A DNA stretch of 32,911 nt. Source: DATMXS01 sp035561355 (GTDB lineage Bacteria; Acidobacteriota; Terriglobia; Bryobacterales; Bryobacteraceae). The stretch's first letter is position 1. Each line of letters begins with the position of its first letter. This document shows positions 1 through 8,096 of the stretch, in pieces. The stretch is taken from assembly GCA_035561355.1 (NCBI GenBank), contig DATMXS010000150.1, positions 1 through 32,911 of the forward strand. The letters are read 5' to 3'. The position numbers were made by a program, and so were the translations under genes. The notes beneath the pieces are model-generated. The model saw only the letters and a program-made list of their open reading frames with translations, was not told the origin of the DNA and made no database searches.

Positions 1-90
1 CTTTGGCGGAGTGTACAGCCGCAACGCGCTCCAACCCACCAGCGCGCCGAATGCCAGCAGCACGGGGAGAACCACCAAGAGCTTCTTCAT
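1..90 (-). CDS. Third gene of the export operon, 5' end only (truncated by window edge)
   Basis: An ATG at 88-90 on the minus strand opens a frame that stays open for 30 codons to the window edge. The visible residues begin MKKLLVVLPVLLAFGALVGW, a short positive start followed by a hydrophobic stretch, which indicates a signal peptide or N-terminal membrane anchor. The start overlaps the stop of the upstream adaptor gene by 4 bases (ATGA), so the two are probably translationally coupled. By context it could be a third membrane-fusion protein or another part of the same exporter. The family cannot be decided from 30 residues. Confidence 0.6.
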   Translation of the reverse strand, partial: MKKLLVVLPVLLAFGALVGWSALRLYTPPK

Positions 91-1328
91 GACGGGCGCG
101 CCTCCTTCTCCGGTTCCACGAGCGTGATCTTGGCCCCAGCGGCCAGGCCCTTCACGGCCACTTCGTCAGGATTTCGGGCAAGCACTTCCACTTGCACGGG
201 CTTGTAGCCGCCATCCTGCTCAACGTAAACGGTCGGCTTGCCGTTGACTGTGAAGAGCGCCTTCGCGGGGATGCTGATCGCATCCGGGATGCGGCTCACA
301 ACCACGTCCATAGCGCCGTTCATGCTGGGCCGCAGCCGGGGGTCGATTTTATCGGGCTTGGCGAAGCCTCGAAACGTTCGGGAGGGCGGCCATTCCCAGC
401 CCATCACGGTCATGGGCGAGAGCATGGCAAGCTTGCCGGGGAACACGGCCTCCGGGAGTGAATCGACCCGTATTCGCACATCGAGGCCAAGCAGTATGCG
501 CCCGCGGTCGATCTCCTCCACCTTGCCCTCCATCTCGAGCGAGGCAAGGTCAGGGATTTCGGCCAGCCCTGCTCCGGGCCAAGCCTGATCGCCGACCTTG
601 AACGGCTTGGCATTCATCCAGCCCTGTGAAAAGTTTGAAAGGTAGTTGATCCACCCGGCAATGGGCGCCTTGATTTCCATCTGCGACAGGCGGTAACGCG
701 CGAGCTCGACTTCGTCCTTTGCTTTGTCGCGCGCACGAGTCAGGGAGGCAATTTTGGCTTCGTTCGAAGTTTGCCCGAGGTCGTTATTCACCTTCTGGAT
801 GTCCAACTTCTTTTCGGCTAGGCCGAGGTCGATACGGCTCTCTTCGGCCTGCAACTTGGAGACAATCTCCGCCTTGCTGACGTCCAGCTTCGCTTTCTCC
901 ACCTGATAATTCGCCGTGCTGAGGTCGAGTTTGTTCTGCTCCCCGGCGACGCGCGCCTGTGCGATGGCTTGGTCCACGGCGGCCTGCGCCTGCTTGAGTG
1001 CTGCTTCCTTTTCTTGAAGCTGCTGCTTTACGGCGCTAGGGTCGAAGCGGATGACGACGTCGCCCTCTTTCACAGTGGATCCGGTGGGCGCAAGCCACAC
1101 GATGCGCAGCTCGGGGACATTCACGGGAGCGCTGATCGTAACGGAGCGGCGAGCCTTCAACTCGCCGCGACACCGCACGATCACAGAGAAGTCGCCTTTG
1201 CGTGCGGGCGCTGTGGGAAGCGTTGCCGACGTGCGGGCAGCGCGCAAGCGAGTGACGCCGATCGCGCCCGCCGCCACTACGACGGCGACCAGACACACTA
1301 CTCCCACGAATCTCCACTTACGCTTCAT
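87..1328 (-). CDS. HlyD-family periplasmic adaptor (membrane fusion protein), membrane-anchored
   Basis: This 413-residue protein resembles the periplasmic adaptor subunit of RND or MacAB-type ABC exporters, which bridges the inner-membrane pump to an outer-membrane channel. Residues about 7-27 form a single N-terminal hydrophobic anchor without a lipobox. A lipoyl-like half-motif (LAPTGSTVKEGDVVIRFD, around residues 79-96) comes next. A long Lys/Glu/Ala-rich coiled-coil hairpin covers about 98-218, the second lipoyl half follows (IKAPIAGW), and then a beta-barrel and membrane-proximal domain. The ATG at 1326-1328 is preceded by AGAGGAG at good spacing. The gene lies 12 bp after the lipoprotein adaptor and overlaps the next gene by 4 bp, so it is the middle gene of an operon. 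The substrate cannot be read from the sequence. Confidence 0.85.
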   Translation of the reverse strand: MKRKWRFVGVVCLVAVVVAAGAIGVTRLRAARTSATLPTAPARKGDFSVIVRCRGELKARRSVTISAPVNVPELRIVWLAPTGSTVKEGDVVIRFDPSAVKQQLQEKEAALKQAQAAVDQAIAQARVAGEQNKLDLSTANYQVEKAKLDVSKAEIVSKLQAEESRIDLGLAEKKLDIQKVNNDLGQTSNEAKIASLTRARDKAKDEVELARYRLSQMEIKAPIAGWINYLSNFSQGWMNAKPFKVGDQAWPGAGLAEIPDLASLEMEGKVEEIDRGRILLGLDVRIRVDSLPEAVFPGKLAMLSPMTVMGWEWPPSRTFRGFAKPDKIDPRLRPSMNGAMDVVVSRIPDAISIPAKALFTVNGKPTVYVEQDGGYKPVQVEVLARNPDEVAVKGLAAGAKITLVEPEKEARPS

Positions 1329-1340
1329 GAGCTTGCTCCT

Positions 1341-2405
1341 CTACTCCTCCGCTTTGATCAGAACCGCCGCCGATAAATCCGGCAACAGGCGTGGATCAGC
1401 CTGCGACAATCGGAAGCGGGCCGCGAAGTTCTTGATCGGGCTGCCCATGGCGGAAGTCGCCACGGGGCTGGCCGAATCGAATGTTGCCTGGAACGCCGCG
1501 TCAGGGTAGGCGTCCAGGTTCACGAGCGCGAGCGTGCCCGGTTTGAGAACGGCGCGATCCGGTTCGCTGATAAACGCGCGAACTTGCATCTGCGCCGGGT
1601 CGAAAATCTTCAGAAGTGCCTGGCCACCCCAAATCTGGTCGCCTTCCTGGGCGGCGCCCATCGAGCCCTGGCGCCAGATATTCTCGAGCGCAACCATCCC
1701 GGCAATCGGCGCCTTCAGAACCAGGCTGTCAGCGTTTTTCTCGGCGCGCTCCAGGGCGACTTTCTGGCGCTCCATCTGGAGTTCGAGGATGCGGAGCGCA
1801 GCGGCTTCGGCCTGCCTGCGAAATTCGTCGCTCCTGGTGAGGCTTGCGAGTCGAGTTCGGGCGCTCGAAGCCTTTTCCTGATTCTTGAGGCGATCGATGT
1901 CGCTCAAGACGGCGCCCTTCTTAAGTTGAATCTCGGCCTTCCCGAGGTCCGCCTCGGCCTGCCGGATGTCGAGGGCGCGCTTCTCGGCCTCACTGCGATT
2001 TTCGGCGGCTTTTTGTCGTACCTGCTGTGCCAGATCCTCGTACTTGGCCTTGGCTTCGCGCGCGGCATCCACCTGTGCGGTGCGGTCGAACTCGGCCAGG
2101 AGATCGCCTTCCTTTACTTGTGTCCCGTTGGGCGCGAGCCGGATCAGGGTGAGGCGCGATGGCGGGCCTTGCTGGCCTTGCCCCCCCTCAATCCGTGGAG
2201 CCTGAACCGTGAACGCTCGAACGGCTTCTATGGTTCCGGTTGCCCGAATCGTCCGCGGCCCGGCATTCGTCAAATCCGGAGCGCCTGCTTTGGCTGTCTC
2301 ACCGGGCGGCGGGCCGGCCGCACTCACGCGCGCCGGCGAACTCCTGCCGCATCCACCGAGTGCCAGCAGAATGACTGCTACGCCTGCAGTGAATCCGTGT
2401 CTCAT
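1341..2405 (-). CDS. HlyD-family adaptor, lipoprotein
   Basis: A membrane-fusion protein of about 354 residues, counted from the ATG at 2403-2405. That start gives MRHGFTAGVAVILLALGGCG, a clear lipoprotein signal peptide with lipobox LGGC. The longer TTG-started frame from 2480 would bury the signal behind 25 extra residues, so I prefer the ATG. No strong Shine-Dalgarno is visible at either start. The lipoyl half-motif LIRLAPNGTQVKEGDLLAEF is followed by a long coiled coil rich in Ala, Glu, Lys and Gln, then LKAPIAGM and a beta-barrel domain. It is a divergent paralogue of the adaptor directly downstream. It is the first gene of the minus-strand operon and is divergent from the histidine kinase. 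Confidence 0.83.
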   Translation of the reverse strand: MRHGFTAGVAVILLALGGCGRSSPARVSAAGPPPGETAKAGAPDLTNAGPRTIRATGTIEAVRAFTVQAPRIEGGQGQQGPPSRLTLIRLAPNGTQVKEGDLLAEFDRTAQVDAAREAKAKYEDLAQQVRQKAAENRSEAEKRALDIRQAEADLGKAEIQLKKGAVLSDIDRLKNQEKASSARTRLASLTRSDEFRRQAEAAALRILELQMERQKVALERAEKNADSLVLKAPIAGMVALENIWRQGSMGAAQEGDQIWGGQALLKIFDPAQMQVRAFISEPDRAVLKPGTLALVNLDAYPDAAFQATFDSASPVATSAMGSPIKNFAARFRLSQADPRLLPDLSAAVLIKAEE

Positions 2406-2539
2406 GGCGGCTCGTCGAACGATTAGACGGAGGTTCCTCTCAAGAAGTGCGAAGGAAAATGAGAATTTTTTGATTAACAATCGTGGCGCGGCAGCACCAC
2501 GCGAAAGGGGGGCTGGTAGGAGGGAAGGAGCAACGAGCT

Positions 2540-2639
2540 AGGAGCCAGGAGACCGAAACGGCTTCGAGGCGCCGCGCTTTTGAGAACTGCGCCGAGTCCC
2601 TTGGCCTTCCTTGCTCCTCGCTCGTAGCTCCTGGCTCCT
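2540..2639. repeat. Inverted repeat, 12-bp arms AGGAGCCAGGAG / CTCCTGGCTCCT
   Basis: The left arm at 2540-2551 is the exact reverse complement of the right arm at 2628-2639, with 76 bases between them. Both arms sit in wider GGAG/CTCC-rich tracts (about 2523-2551 and 2607-2640) that share more partial matches. It could be a dispersed genomic repeat or an RNA stem; the window cannot decide. Confidence 0.6.
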
Positions 2640-2657
2640 GCTTCAGTGCTCTTGTCC

Positions 2658-2671
2658 CGCGCTTAAGCGCG
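2658..2671. promoter_or_regulatory. Candidate operator palindrome CGCGCTTAAGCGCG
   Basis: This is a perfect 14-bp palindrome 45 bp upstream of the histidine kinase start. A second dyad (CTTAACAATTAAG, 2687-2699) lies between it and the ATG and shares the CTTAA core. Position and symmetry fit a dimeric regulator site, but no regulator gene is adjacent and the binding protein is unknown. Confidence 0.35.
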
Positions 2672-2716
2672 AAATAGTTTAGAATGCTTAACAATTAAGT
2701 CATTAGCACTGTACGC

Positions 2717-5152
2717 ATGTCCTTCTTCAAAGACCTACCGTTGCGGACGAAGGGGCTTATCGTTGTCGCCATACCGATCGGCGCCCTTCTGCTGATCGTG
2801 GCGGCATTCTACTTCGTACACCAGCAGGAACAGAGCGCCGACTACTGGATACAGCGCACATACGAAGTGCGGAATCAAATCCAGATGGTTCGTACCCGGT
2901 GGGAGACATCCGAAACGGGAATTCTCGGGTATCTCATGACGGGGAACGATCGATGGCTGGAACCGTTCCGGGCGGCCCGGGAACAGTTGCCCGGCATCTT
3001 CGACGACCTCGAAGATTATACGTCCGGCTCCCCCGGGGTCTTGAAACGGGTCAAGGAAGTTGAAGCGAGGATTAACAGCCGTATGGACCGCCTGGAGGAA
3101 TTGCCCGCGAAGGCCGAGTTGCTGCGGTCCTCGAGCGACCCTGCTCGCCTGCTCGAAGGCACCCGCGAGGAGCAGGGCGCGATCCGCCAGGGGCTGACCA
3201 GTTTGCGGATGGAGCAGGAGCGTGTGCTCGCACAGCAACTGGCGGACGCGGACGCGGTTCAGACTCAGGGCCATATCGTCATTTTTGCCGGCTTGATTCT
3301 GGCGCTCGTGGGCGGGCTGCTCGCGATGGTGCTTTTCACTAATATGGTCAGCCGCAGAATTCAGGCTCTTGACGAGAATGCTCACCGCCTGGCGAGCGGG
3401 ATTCCCGTGGCGCCGCTCAATGCAGGCAAGGATGAGGTAGGGCGGCTTGCGGAGTCCCTAGGCGAGGCGGCAGCGCTGCTCGAAGGGCGGCAGCGCGACC
3501 TTCAACACCTCGCGAGCGACCTCGAGTCGCGCGTGCATGAACGGACCGCGGCCCTGGAGCAGGCCAACACAGCGCTGGGCGGCGAGGTGACCGAGCGCAA
3601 GCGTGCGGAGGAAGGCCTGGCGGACGCGAAGCAGCGTCTCGAGGCTGTCATTGACGCGAGCCCGTTGGCGATCATCGGCCTGGACCTCGAGGCGAACGTG
3701 CTCGGATGGAACCGCGCAGCTGAGGAGTTGTTCGGGTGGACCTCCTCAGAAGTAATGGGGAAGCCGCTGCCCGCCCTGCCCGACGACGGGACCCCCACCT
3801 TCCGTTCACTTTTCATGAATGCAGCCAAGGGCGAAGTCCTGACCGCATACGACACGCGCCGGAGGCGGAAGGACGGGACGCCGGTGGACATCCGCGTCTG
3901 GACTGCGCCGCTGGCCAGCCCGGATGGCGAGGTCCGCGGCCAGATCGCGCTTATCGCCGATATCACGCAGGAGCGAAAGCTGGAACAGCAATTTGCGCAG
4001 GCGCAAAAGATGGAGGCGATCGGGCGCCTTGCGGGCGGCGTCGCGCACGATTTCAACAACGTCATCACCGTGGTTTCCGGTTACGGCCACATGCTGCTCG
4101 AGGGCGTGCAGAACGACCCGCCCCTGCGGGAGGCCGCGGAGGAGGTGCTGCGGTCCGCGGATCGAGCCGCGGGGCTAGCGAGCCAACTGCTGGCGTTCAG
4201 CCGCAGGCAGGTGATCCAACCGCGCGTGCTGGACCTCAACTCGCTCGTAGCGAACATGGAACGGATGCTGGGCCGCGTTATCGGTGAGGATGTCGAACTC
4301 AGGACAGTGCTGAGACCCGAGGTGGCGACTGTGCGCGCGGACCCCGGACAGTTAGAACAGGTGGTGATGAACCTTGCTGTGAACGCGCGCGATGCTATGC
4401 CCCAGGGTGGCAAACTGACCATTGAGACGGGAAATACGGTGCTCGACGACAGCTATCCGGGGACGCACTCGGGGGTGCAGCCGGGACCCTACGTCATGCT
4501 GGCTGTGAGCGACACGGGGAACGGCATGGATTCCGAGACCAAGGCGCATCTCTTCGAGCCCTTCTATACGACTAAGGAGAAAGGTAAGGGCACCGGCCTG
4601 GGGCTGTCCACGGTGTACGGCATCGTGAAGCAACATGGAGGCGACATCTGGGTGTACAGCGAGCCCGGGCGCGGCACCAGTTTCAAGATCTATCTTCCCC
4701 AGATGGCGAGTGAACCTGCGGACGGCGCGGCAAAACCCGTAGCAGCGCCTGCACGCCATGGAACGGAGCAGATCCTCCTGGTGGAGGATGAGGACGGCGT
4801 TCGCCACCTGGTGCGCGAGATTCTGGAACAACGGGGGTACAAGGTCATGGAAGCGTCTTCCGGAGAAGCGGCGCTTGCGATCCTCGAACGCGATCACCAG
4901 AGTTTCGAACTGCTGCTCACTGACGTGGTTATGCCGAAGATGAGCGGGCGCGACCTGGCGGAAGCCGCGGCGCTGCTCCGCCCGAACCTGCGTGTGCTGT
5001 TCCTTTCCGGGTACACGGATCAGGTGGTGATGGACCACGGGGTGGCAGGCACCGCGGACTTCCTTCAAAAGCCGTTTACGCCCGAAACCCTGGCGCACAA
5101 AGTGCGCGAGGTGCTCGACCGGCCGGCCCGGCGGAAGAACTCCGGGGAGTAG
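2717..5152 (+). CDS. Hybrid sensor histidine kinase (CHASE3-HAMP-PAS-HisKA-HATPase-REC)
   Basis: This 811-residue membrane sensor kinase has a C-terminal receiver. TM1 is about 13-34 and TM2 about 187-208. They bracket a helical extracytoplasmic CHASE3-like domain that senses an unknown signal. A HAMP linker and coiled coil (about 209-300) lead to a PAS domain (about 301-420). The HisKA phospho-acceptor is His444 in GVAHDFNN. The HATPase has an N-box (MNLAVNARDA, 551-560), a G1 box (DTGNGM) and GKGTGLGLS. The receiver (about 684-805) has acidic residues 690-692, phospho-acceptor Asp736 in LLTDVVMP and Lys785. Phosphate is probably passed within the protein and on to an HPt protein or response regulator not encoded here. 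The gene stands alone, convergent with glmM, with only 16 bp between the stops. No Shine-Dalgarno is obvious. Confidence 0.92.
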   Translation: MSFFKDLPLRTKGLIVVAIPIGALLLIVAAFYFVHQQEQSADYWIQRTYEVRNQIQMVRTRWETSETGILGYLMTGNDRWLEPFRAAREQLPGIFDDLEDYTSGSPGVLKRVKEVEARINSRMDRLEELPAKAELLRSSSDPARLLEGTREEQGAIRQGLTSLRMEQERVLAQQLADADAVQTQGHIVIFAGLILALVGGLLAMVLFTNMVSRRIQALDENAHRLASGIPVAPLNAGKDEVGRLAESLGEAAALLEGRQRDLQHLASDLESRVHERTAALEQANTALGGEVTERKRAEEGLADAKQRLEAVIDASPLAIIGLDLEANVLGWNRAAEELFGWTSSEVMGKPLPALPDDGTPTFRSLFMNAAKGEVLTAYDTRRRRKDGTPVDIRVWTAPLASPDGEVRGQIALIADITQERKLEQQFAQAQKMEAIGRLAGGVAHDFNNVITVVSGYGHMLLEGVQNDPPLREAAEEVLRSADRAAGLASQLLAFSRRQVIQPRVLDLNSLVANMERMLGRVIGEDVELRTVLRPEVATVRADPGQLEQVVMNLAVNARDAMPQGGKLTIETGNTVLDDSYPGTHSGVQPGPYVMLAVSDTGNGMDSETKAHLFEPFYTTKEKGKGTGLGLSTVYGIVKQHGGDIWVYSEPGRGTSFKIYLPQMASEPADGAAKPVAAPARHGTEQILLVEDEDGVRHLVREILEQRGYKVMEASSGEAALAILERDHQSFELLLTDVVMPKMSGRDLAEAAALLRPNLRVLFLSGYTDQVVMDHGVAGTADFLQKPFTPETLAHKVREVLDRPARRKNSGE

Positions 5153-5168
5153 GGGTTGCGCTCGGCGC

Positions 5169-6518
5169 TTAGCTCAACTCATGCTCGATGGCAGCGGCAA
5201 TGCGGCCGGCGTACTCCTCGACGCGAGCGTCGTCGGGGCCTTCGACCATAACCCGCGCGAGTGGCTCAGTCCCGCTGAAGCGCACGAGAACGCGACCCTT
5301 GTCGCCAAAAGCGCTTTCCGCCGCGTTAATCTCGCGAACGACCTCGGGAAGCTCTTCCAGCTTTCGCTTCTTTGAAACGCGGACGTTGACGAGGCGTTGC
5401 GGATATAGCTCCAGCCCCTCCGTCAACTCGTCCAGCCCCATGCCCTCTTCGAGCATGACATCGATCACGCGCAGTGCCGTGAGGATGCCGTCGCCGGTGG
5501 TGGCGTGGTCGCGAAAAATGATGTGGCCTGACTGCTCACCGCCTAAGACTGCGCCAACGCGGAGCATCTCCTCGAGAACGTACTTATCCCCGACAGGCGT
5601 CCTGAGCATTTTGATGCCGAGGGCGCTAAGTGCGCGTTCCAGGCCGAGGTTGGACATGACCGTCGCAACCACATTTGGTTGACCGTCAGCCGCCGCCAGT
5701 CGCCGGTGCTGGTGCAGTGAACGCGCGACCACAAGCAGAACTCCATCTCCGTTAACGATCCTGCCGCTGTGCGAAACAAGAATCGCCCGATCCGCGTCGC
5801 CGTCGAATGCGACGCCGATCTCGGCGCCGGTCTCGAGCACTTTATCTCGCAACTTGTTCACGTCCAGAGCACCGCAACCGAGATTGATGTTCCGGCCGTC
5901 CGGCTGGTTACAGATGGGGAACACGCGTGCGCCGAGCTTCTCAAACAACTCGGGCGCAAGCGCGGATGCAGCGCCGTTGCCGCAATCCACCGCGATCGAG
6001 AGGCCGCGCAGCGAGCGGGTGACTGTGGAACCCAGAAATGAAATGTAATGCTGGTCGAGGCCGGGATCGAGCGGCAGTTCGGCTTCCCGGGCATCGACGC
6101 CGCGCTCGATGAGAGCTAGAATTTCGCGTTCGATCTCGTGTTCCTCGGCGTCCGGGAGCTTATACCCGCTATTGCTGAACACCTTGATGCCGTTGTCGCG
6201 AAACGGATTGTGGGATGCCGAGATCATCACGCCGGCGACGAAGGAGTGCATGCGGGTGAGGTAGGCGACGCCGGGTGTTGTCGTGACACCGGCGAACCGC
6301 GCGCGGACGCCGCTGCTGACGAGGCCACCGGCTACCTGCCGGGCGATCCAAGGGCTGGATTCGCGCGTGTCCATGCCGATGACAACCTCGGGATCGTCTC
6401 TAACTTTTCGGACCGAATCGCCTAGCGCGATACCGAGCGCATGCACGGTGGCCGCGTCCAGCGGATACTCGCCCGCGACGCCTCGCACTCCGTCCGTTCC
6501 GAACAACTGCTTGCCCAT
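5169..6518 (-). CDS. glmM: Phosphoglucosamine mutase GlmM
   Basis: GlmM converts glucosamine-6-phosphate to glucosamine-1-phosphate on the cytoplasmic route to UDP-GlcNAc, peptidoglycan and lipid A. The 449-residue length is normal. The phosphoserine loop ISASHNPF places the catalytic serine at Ser102. The Mg-binding loop DGDADR is at 239-244, the start MGKQLFGTDGVRG is typical of the family, and the C-terminal phosphate-binding RFSGTEP lies at about 413-419. GGAGGA sits just upstream of the ATG. It is the last gene of a cdaA-cdaR-glmM operon, 23 bp after cdaR. In Firmicutes GlmM binds and restrains CdaA, and the conserved order here suggests a similar link. Confidence 0.96.
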   Translation of the reverse strand: MGKQLFGTDGVRGVAGEYPLDAATVHALGIALGDSVRKVRDDPEVVIGMDTRESSPWIARQVAGGLVSSGVRARFAGVTTTPGVAYLTRMHSFVAGVMISASHNPFRDNGIKVFSNSGYKLPDAEEHEIEREILALIERGVDAREAELPLDPGLDQHYISFLGSTVTRSLRGLSIAVDCGNGAASALAPELFEKLGARVFPICNQPDGRNINLGCGALDVNKLRDKVLETGAEIGVAFDGDADRAILVSHSGRIVNGDGVLLVVARSLHQHRRLAAADGQPNVVATVMSNLGLERALSALGIKMLRTPVGDKYVLEEMLRVGAVLGGEQSGHIIFRDHATTGDGILTALRVIDVMLEEGMGLDELTEGLELYPQRLVNVRVSKKRKLEELPEVVREINAAESAFGDKGRVLVRFSGTEPLARVMVEGPDDARVEEYAGRIAAAIEHELS

Positions 6519-6541
6519 TAGTCCTCCGAATGACGCCGCTA

Positions 6542-7192
6542 CTACTGCACTTTTTCGACGGTGACGGTGACCCTCACGGCAGGCGGGGAGACCAACCTGA
6601 CGTACGGGTTGCGCACGAATGTCTGAACCTGAAAAGACTGCGTCCCGAGGACGTTGGCGATATCGATCGGGTCGGTTTCAGCGTACTCCACCTCCCGAAC
6701 GTGACTCTCCGGCCCAACGATGCGCAGGCTCGGAGGATTCACCTCCTGCCGCACCACCTTGTACCCGGCATGCGGGGAACCGGACAGGCGTGCGCGAACA
6801 GGGATGTCAGCGTCAACCCTGCGTTCAAACCGGAGCCGGATTTGAGCCGGGATGGCCCGGACGAGGGTAAGGCCGGGCTGCAGGTCCACATTGTTCGATT
6901 CGATCGTCAGGGTGTGATCACCGGTCCGGTTCACGCTCCTGAGATCGAACACGACAGTGATGTTCGAGAGGTCGAAGCTGTTCAGCCTGGCGCTAGGTCC
7001 CTGCACTTCGAGGTAGACACGCTCTGGAGCCTCCGAACTAATCTCCATGCCGCGCGGCATGTTCCGGTATTCGACTGGAGCGGATACGGAAGTGGTCAGC
7101 TCGGGGCTGCCTACGAACGTCGCCCATAGAACAATGGCGATCACCAGCGCAAACACGCGCCACCCGAAGTTGTGGAAGAAGGACCGCAGCAT
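6542..7192 (-). CDS. cdaR: YbbR-domain protein, CdaA regulator (CdaR-like)
   Basis: A protein of about 216 residues with one N-terminal transmembrane helix (RVFALVIAIVLWATFV) followed by an extracytoplasmic region. That region has repeated beta-rich YbbR-type segments, for example VYLEVQGPSARLNSFDLSNI and LRIVGPESHVREVEYAETDP. YbbR proteins anchored next to CdaA modulate its diadenylate cyclase activity in Gram-positive bacteria. There appear to be about two YbbR repeats, fewer than in Firmicutes CdaR. I chose the ATG at 7190-7192, giving a TGATG junction with the cdaA stop; the adjacent GTG at 7193-7195 is an alternative. The tight coupling to cdaA supports a functional complex. Confidence 0.88.
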   Translation of the reverse strand: MLRSFFHNFGWRVFALVIAIVLWATFVGSPELTTSVSAPVEYRNMPRGMEISSEAPERVYLEVQGPSARLNSFDLSNITVVFDLRSVNRTGDHTLTIESNNVDLQPGLTLVRAIPAQIRLRFERRVDADIPVRARLSGSPHAGYKVVRQEVNPPSLRIVGPESHVREVEYAETDPIDIANVLGTQSFQVQTFVRNPYVRLVSPPAVRVTVTVEKVQ

Positions 7193-8070
7193 CACTGCCC
7201 CGCTTTGTTCCAGCCGCTCCGCATGAGGGGCTTATCGTTCTCTGCGCCGGCGTGGTGCGCGGGCGGTCCGCCGAAGGCAGACAAGGGCTCGGCCACGCGT
7301 TTGCGGCCGAAATGTTTTGCGAAGCGCTCGTCCACCCTTTGTACCGAGAGGTCCATTTCAAGCTCGCCAAAAGCCGCAACCGAAATGCGGCCGGTCTCCT
7401 CGCTCACCACGAGCGCGAGACAATCGGCCTCTTCGGTAACACCGATTGCGGCACGATGTCGCGTGCCGAGTTTACGGGCAATCAGCGGGTTCATGCTGAG
7501 CGGGAGGAAGCAGGCGGCCGCGGCTATACGGTCCCCCTGCACGATGACTGCGCCATCGTGCAGCGCGCCCCCGGGTTGAAAAATGGAGAGCAGAAGGTCA
7601 CGGGAGACGTTGGCATTCAGCGCGACCCCGCTTTCGACGAACGTCCGCAGGCCGGTATCGCGTTCCACGACGATGAGCGCGCCGATCTTCTGTTGGGAGA
7701 GACGGCCGAGCGCGAGCAGGATGTCCTCAGTGGACTCGCGACGCTGCAGGCGCAGGCCGAACCCGAGCCAGCGGCGCCGGCCGATGCGCGCCAGCGTGCG
7801 GCGAATCTCACTCTGAAACAGAACAATCACCGCAATGGCAGTGTATGGGACCACCATGGCCAGGATCGACCGCAGCAGTTCCAGGCGCGCCCATATCGCG
7901 AAGACGTACGCCAGCAGCAGGACACCGATTCCCGCGAGCACACTCGCGGCGCGCGTGCCCTTTACGACCATAATGAGCTCGTACATCAGGAACGCGACGA
8001 TCAGAATATCGATGACGGCGCTGAATGACAGCTTAGACAGCCACGACGTCAGCGGCGCGAAGTTCGGCAT
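7192..8070 (-). CDS. cdaA: Diadenylate cyclase CdaA (c-di-AMP synthase)
   Basis: This 292-residue membrane enzyme makes cyclic di-AMP from two ATP. Three predicted transmembrane helices (about 19-38, 44-62 and 68-88) precede a DAC (DisA_N) domain at about 110-240. Both catalytic signatures are visible: DGA at 172-174 (LHDGAVIV) and RHR at 204-206 (GTRHRAAIG). The C-terminal tail after about residue 245 is longer than the core needs and looks unstructured. It is the first gene of the cdaA-cdaR-glmM operon and ends inside the cdaR start. No Shine-Dalgarno is evident. An AT-rich stretch (GATAATATAA, minus strand) lies 10-19 bases upstream of the ATG and could be a -10 element. Confidence 0.95.
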   Translation of the reverse strand: MPNFAPLTSWLSKLSFSAVIDILIVAFLMYELIMVVKGTRAASVLAGIGVLLLAYVFAIWARLELLRSILAMVVPYTAIAVIVLFQSEIRRTLARIGRRRWLGFGLRLQRRESTEDILLALGRLSQQKIGALIVVERDTGLRTFVESGVALNANVSRDLLLSIFQPGGALHDGAVIVQGDRIAAAACFLPLSMNPLIARKLGTRHRAAIGVTEEADCLALVVSEETGRISVAAFGELEMDLSVQRVDERFAKHFGRKRVAEPLSAFGGPPAHHAGAENDKPLMRSGWNKAGQ

Positions 8071-8096
8071 TGGCGAATGGTTATATTATCGCAACG

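Larger units (their letters stand above)
2406..2716. other. Divergent intergenic region with inverted repeats
   Basis: This 311-bp spacer separates the lipoprotein adaptor (minus) from the histidine kinase (plus), so it should hold promoters for both. I see no gene in it. It contains a 12-bp inverted repeat (2540-2551 with 2628-2639), a 14-bp perfect palindrome at 2658-2671, and a smaller CTTAA-CAA-TTAAG dyad at 2687-2699. A TAGAAT hexamer at 2680-2685 could be a -10 element for the kinase gene, but no convincing -35 accompanies it. Confidence 0.6.
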
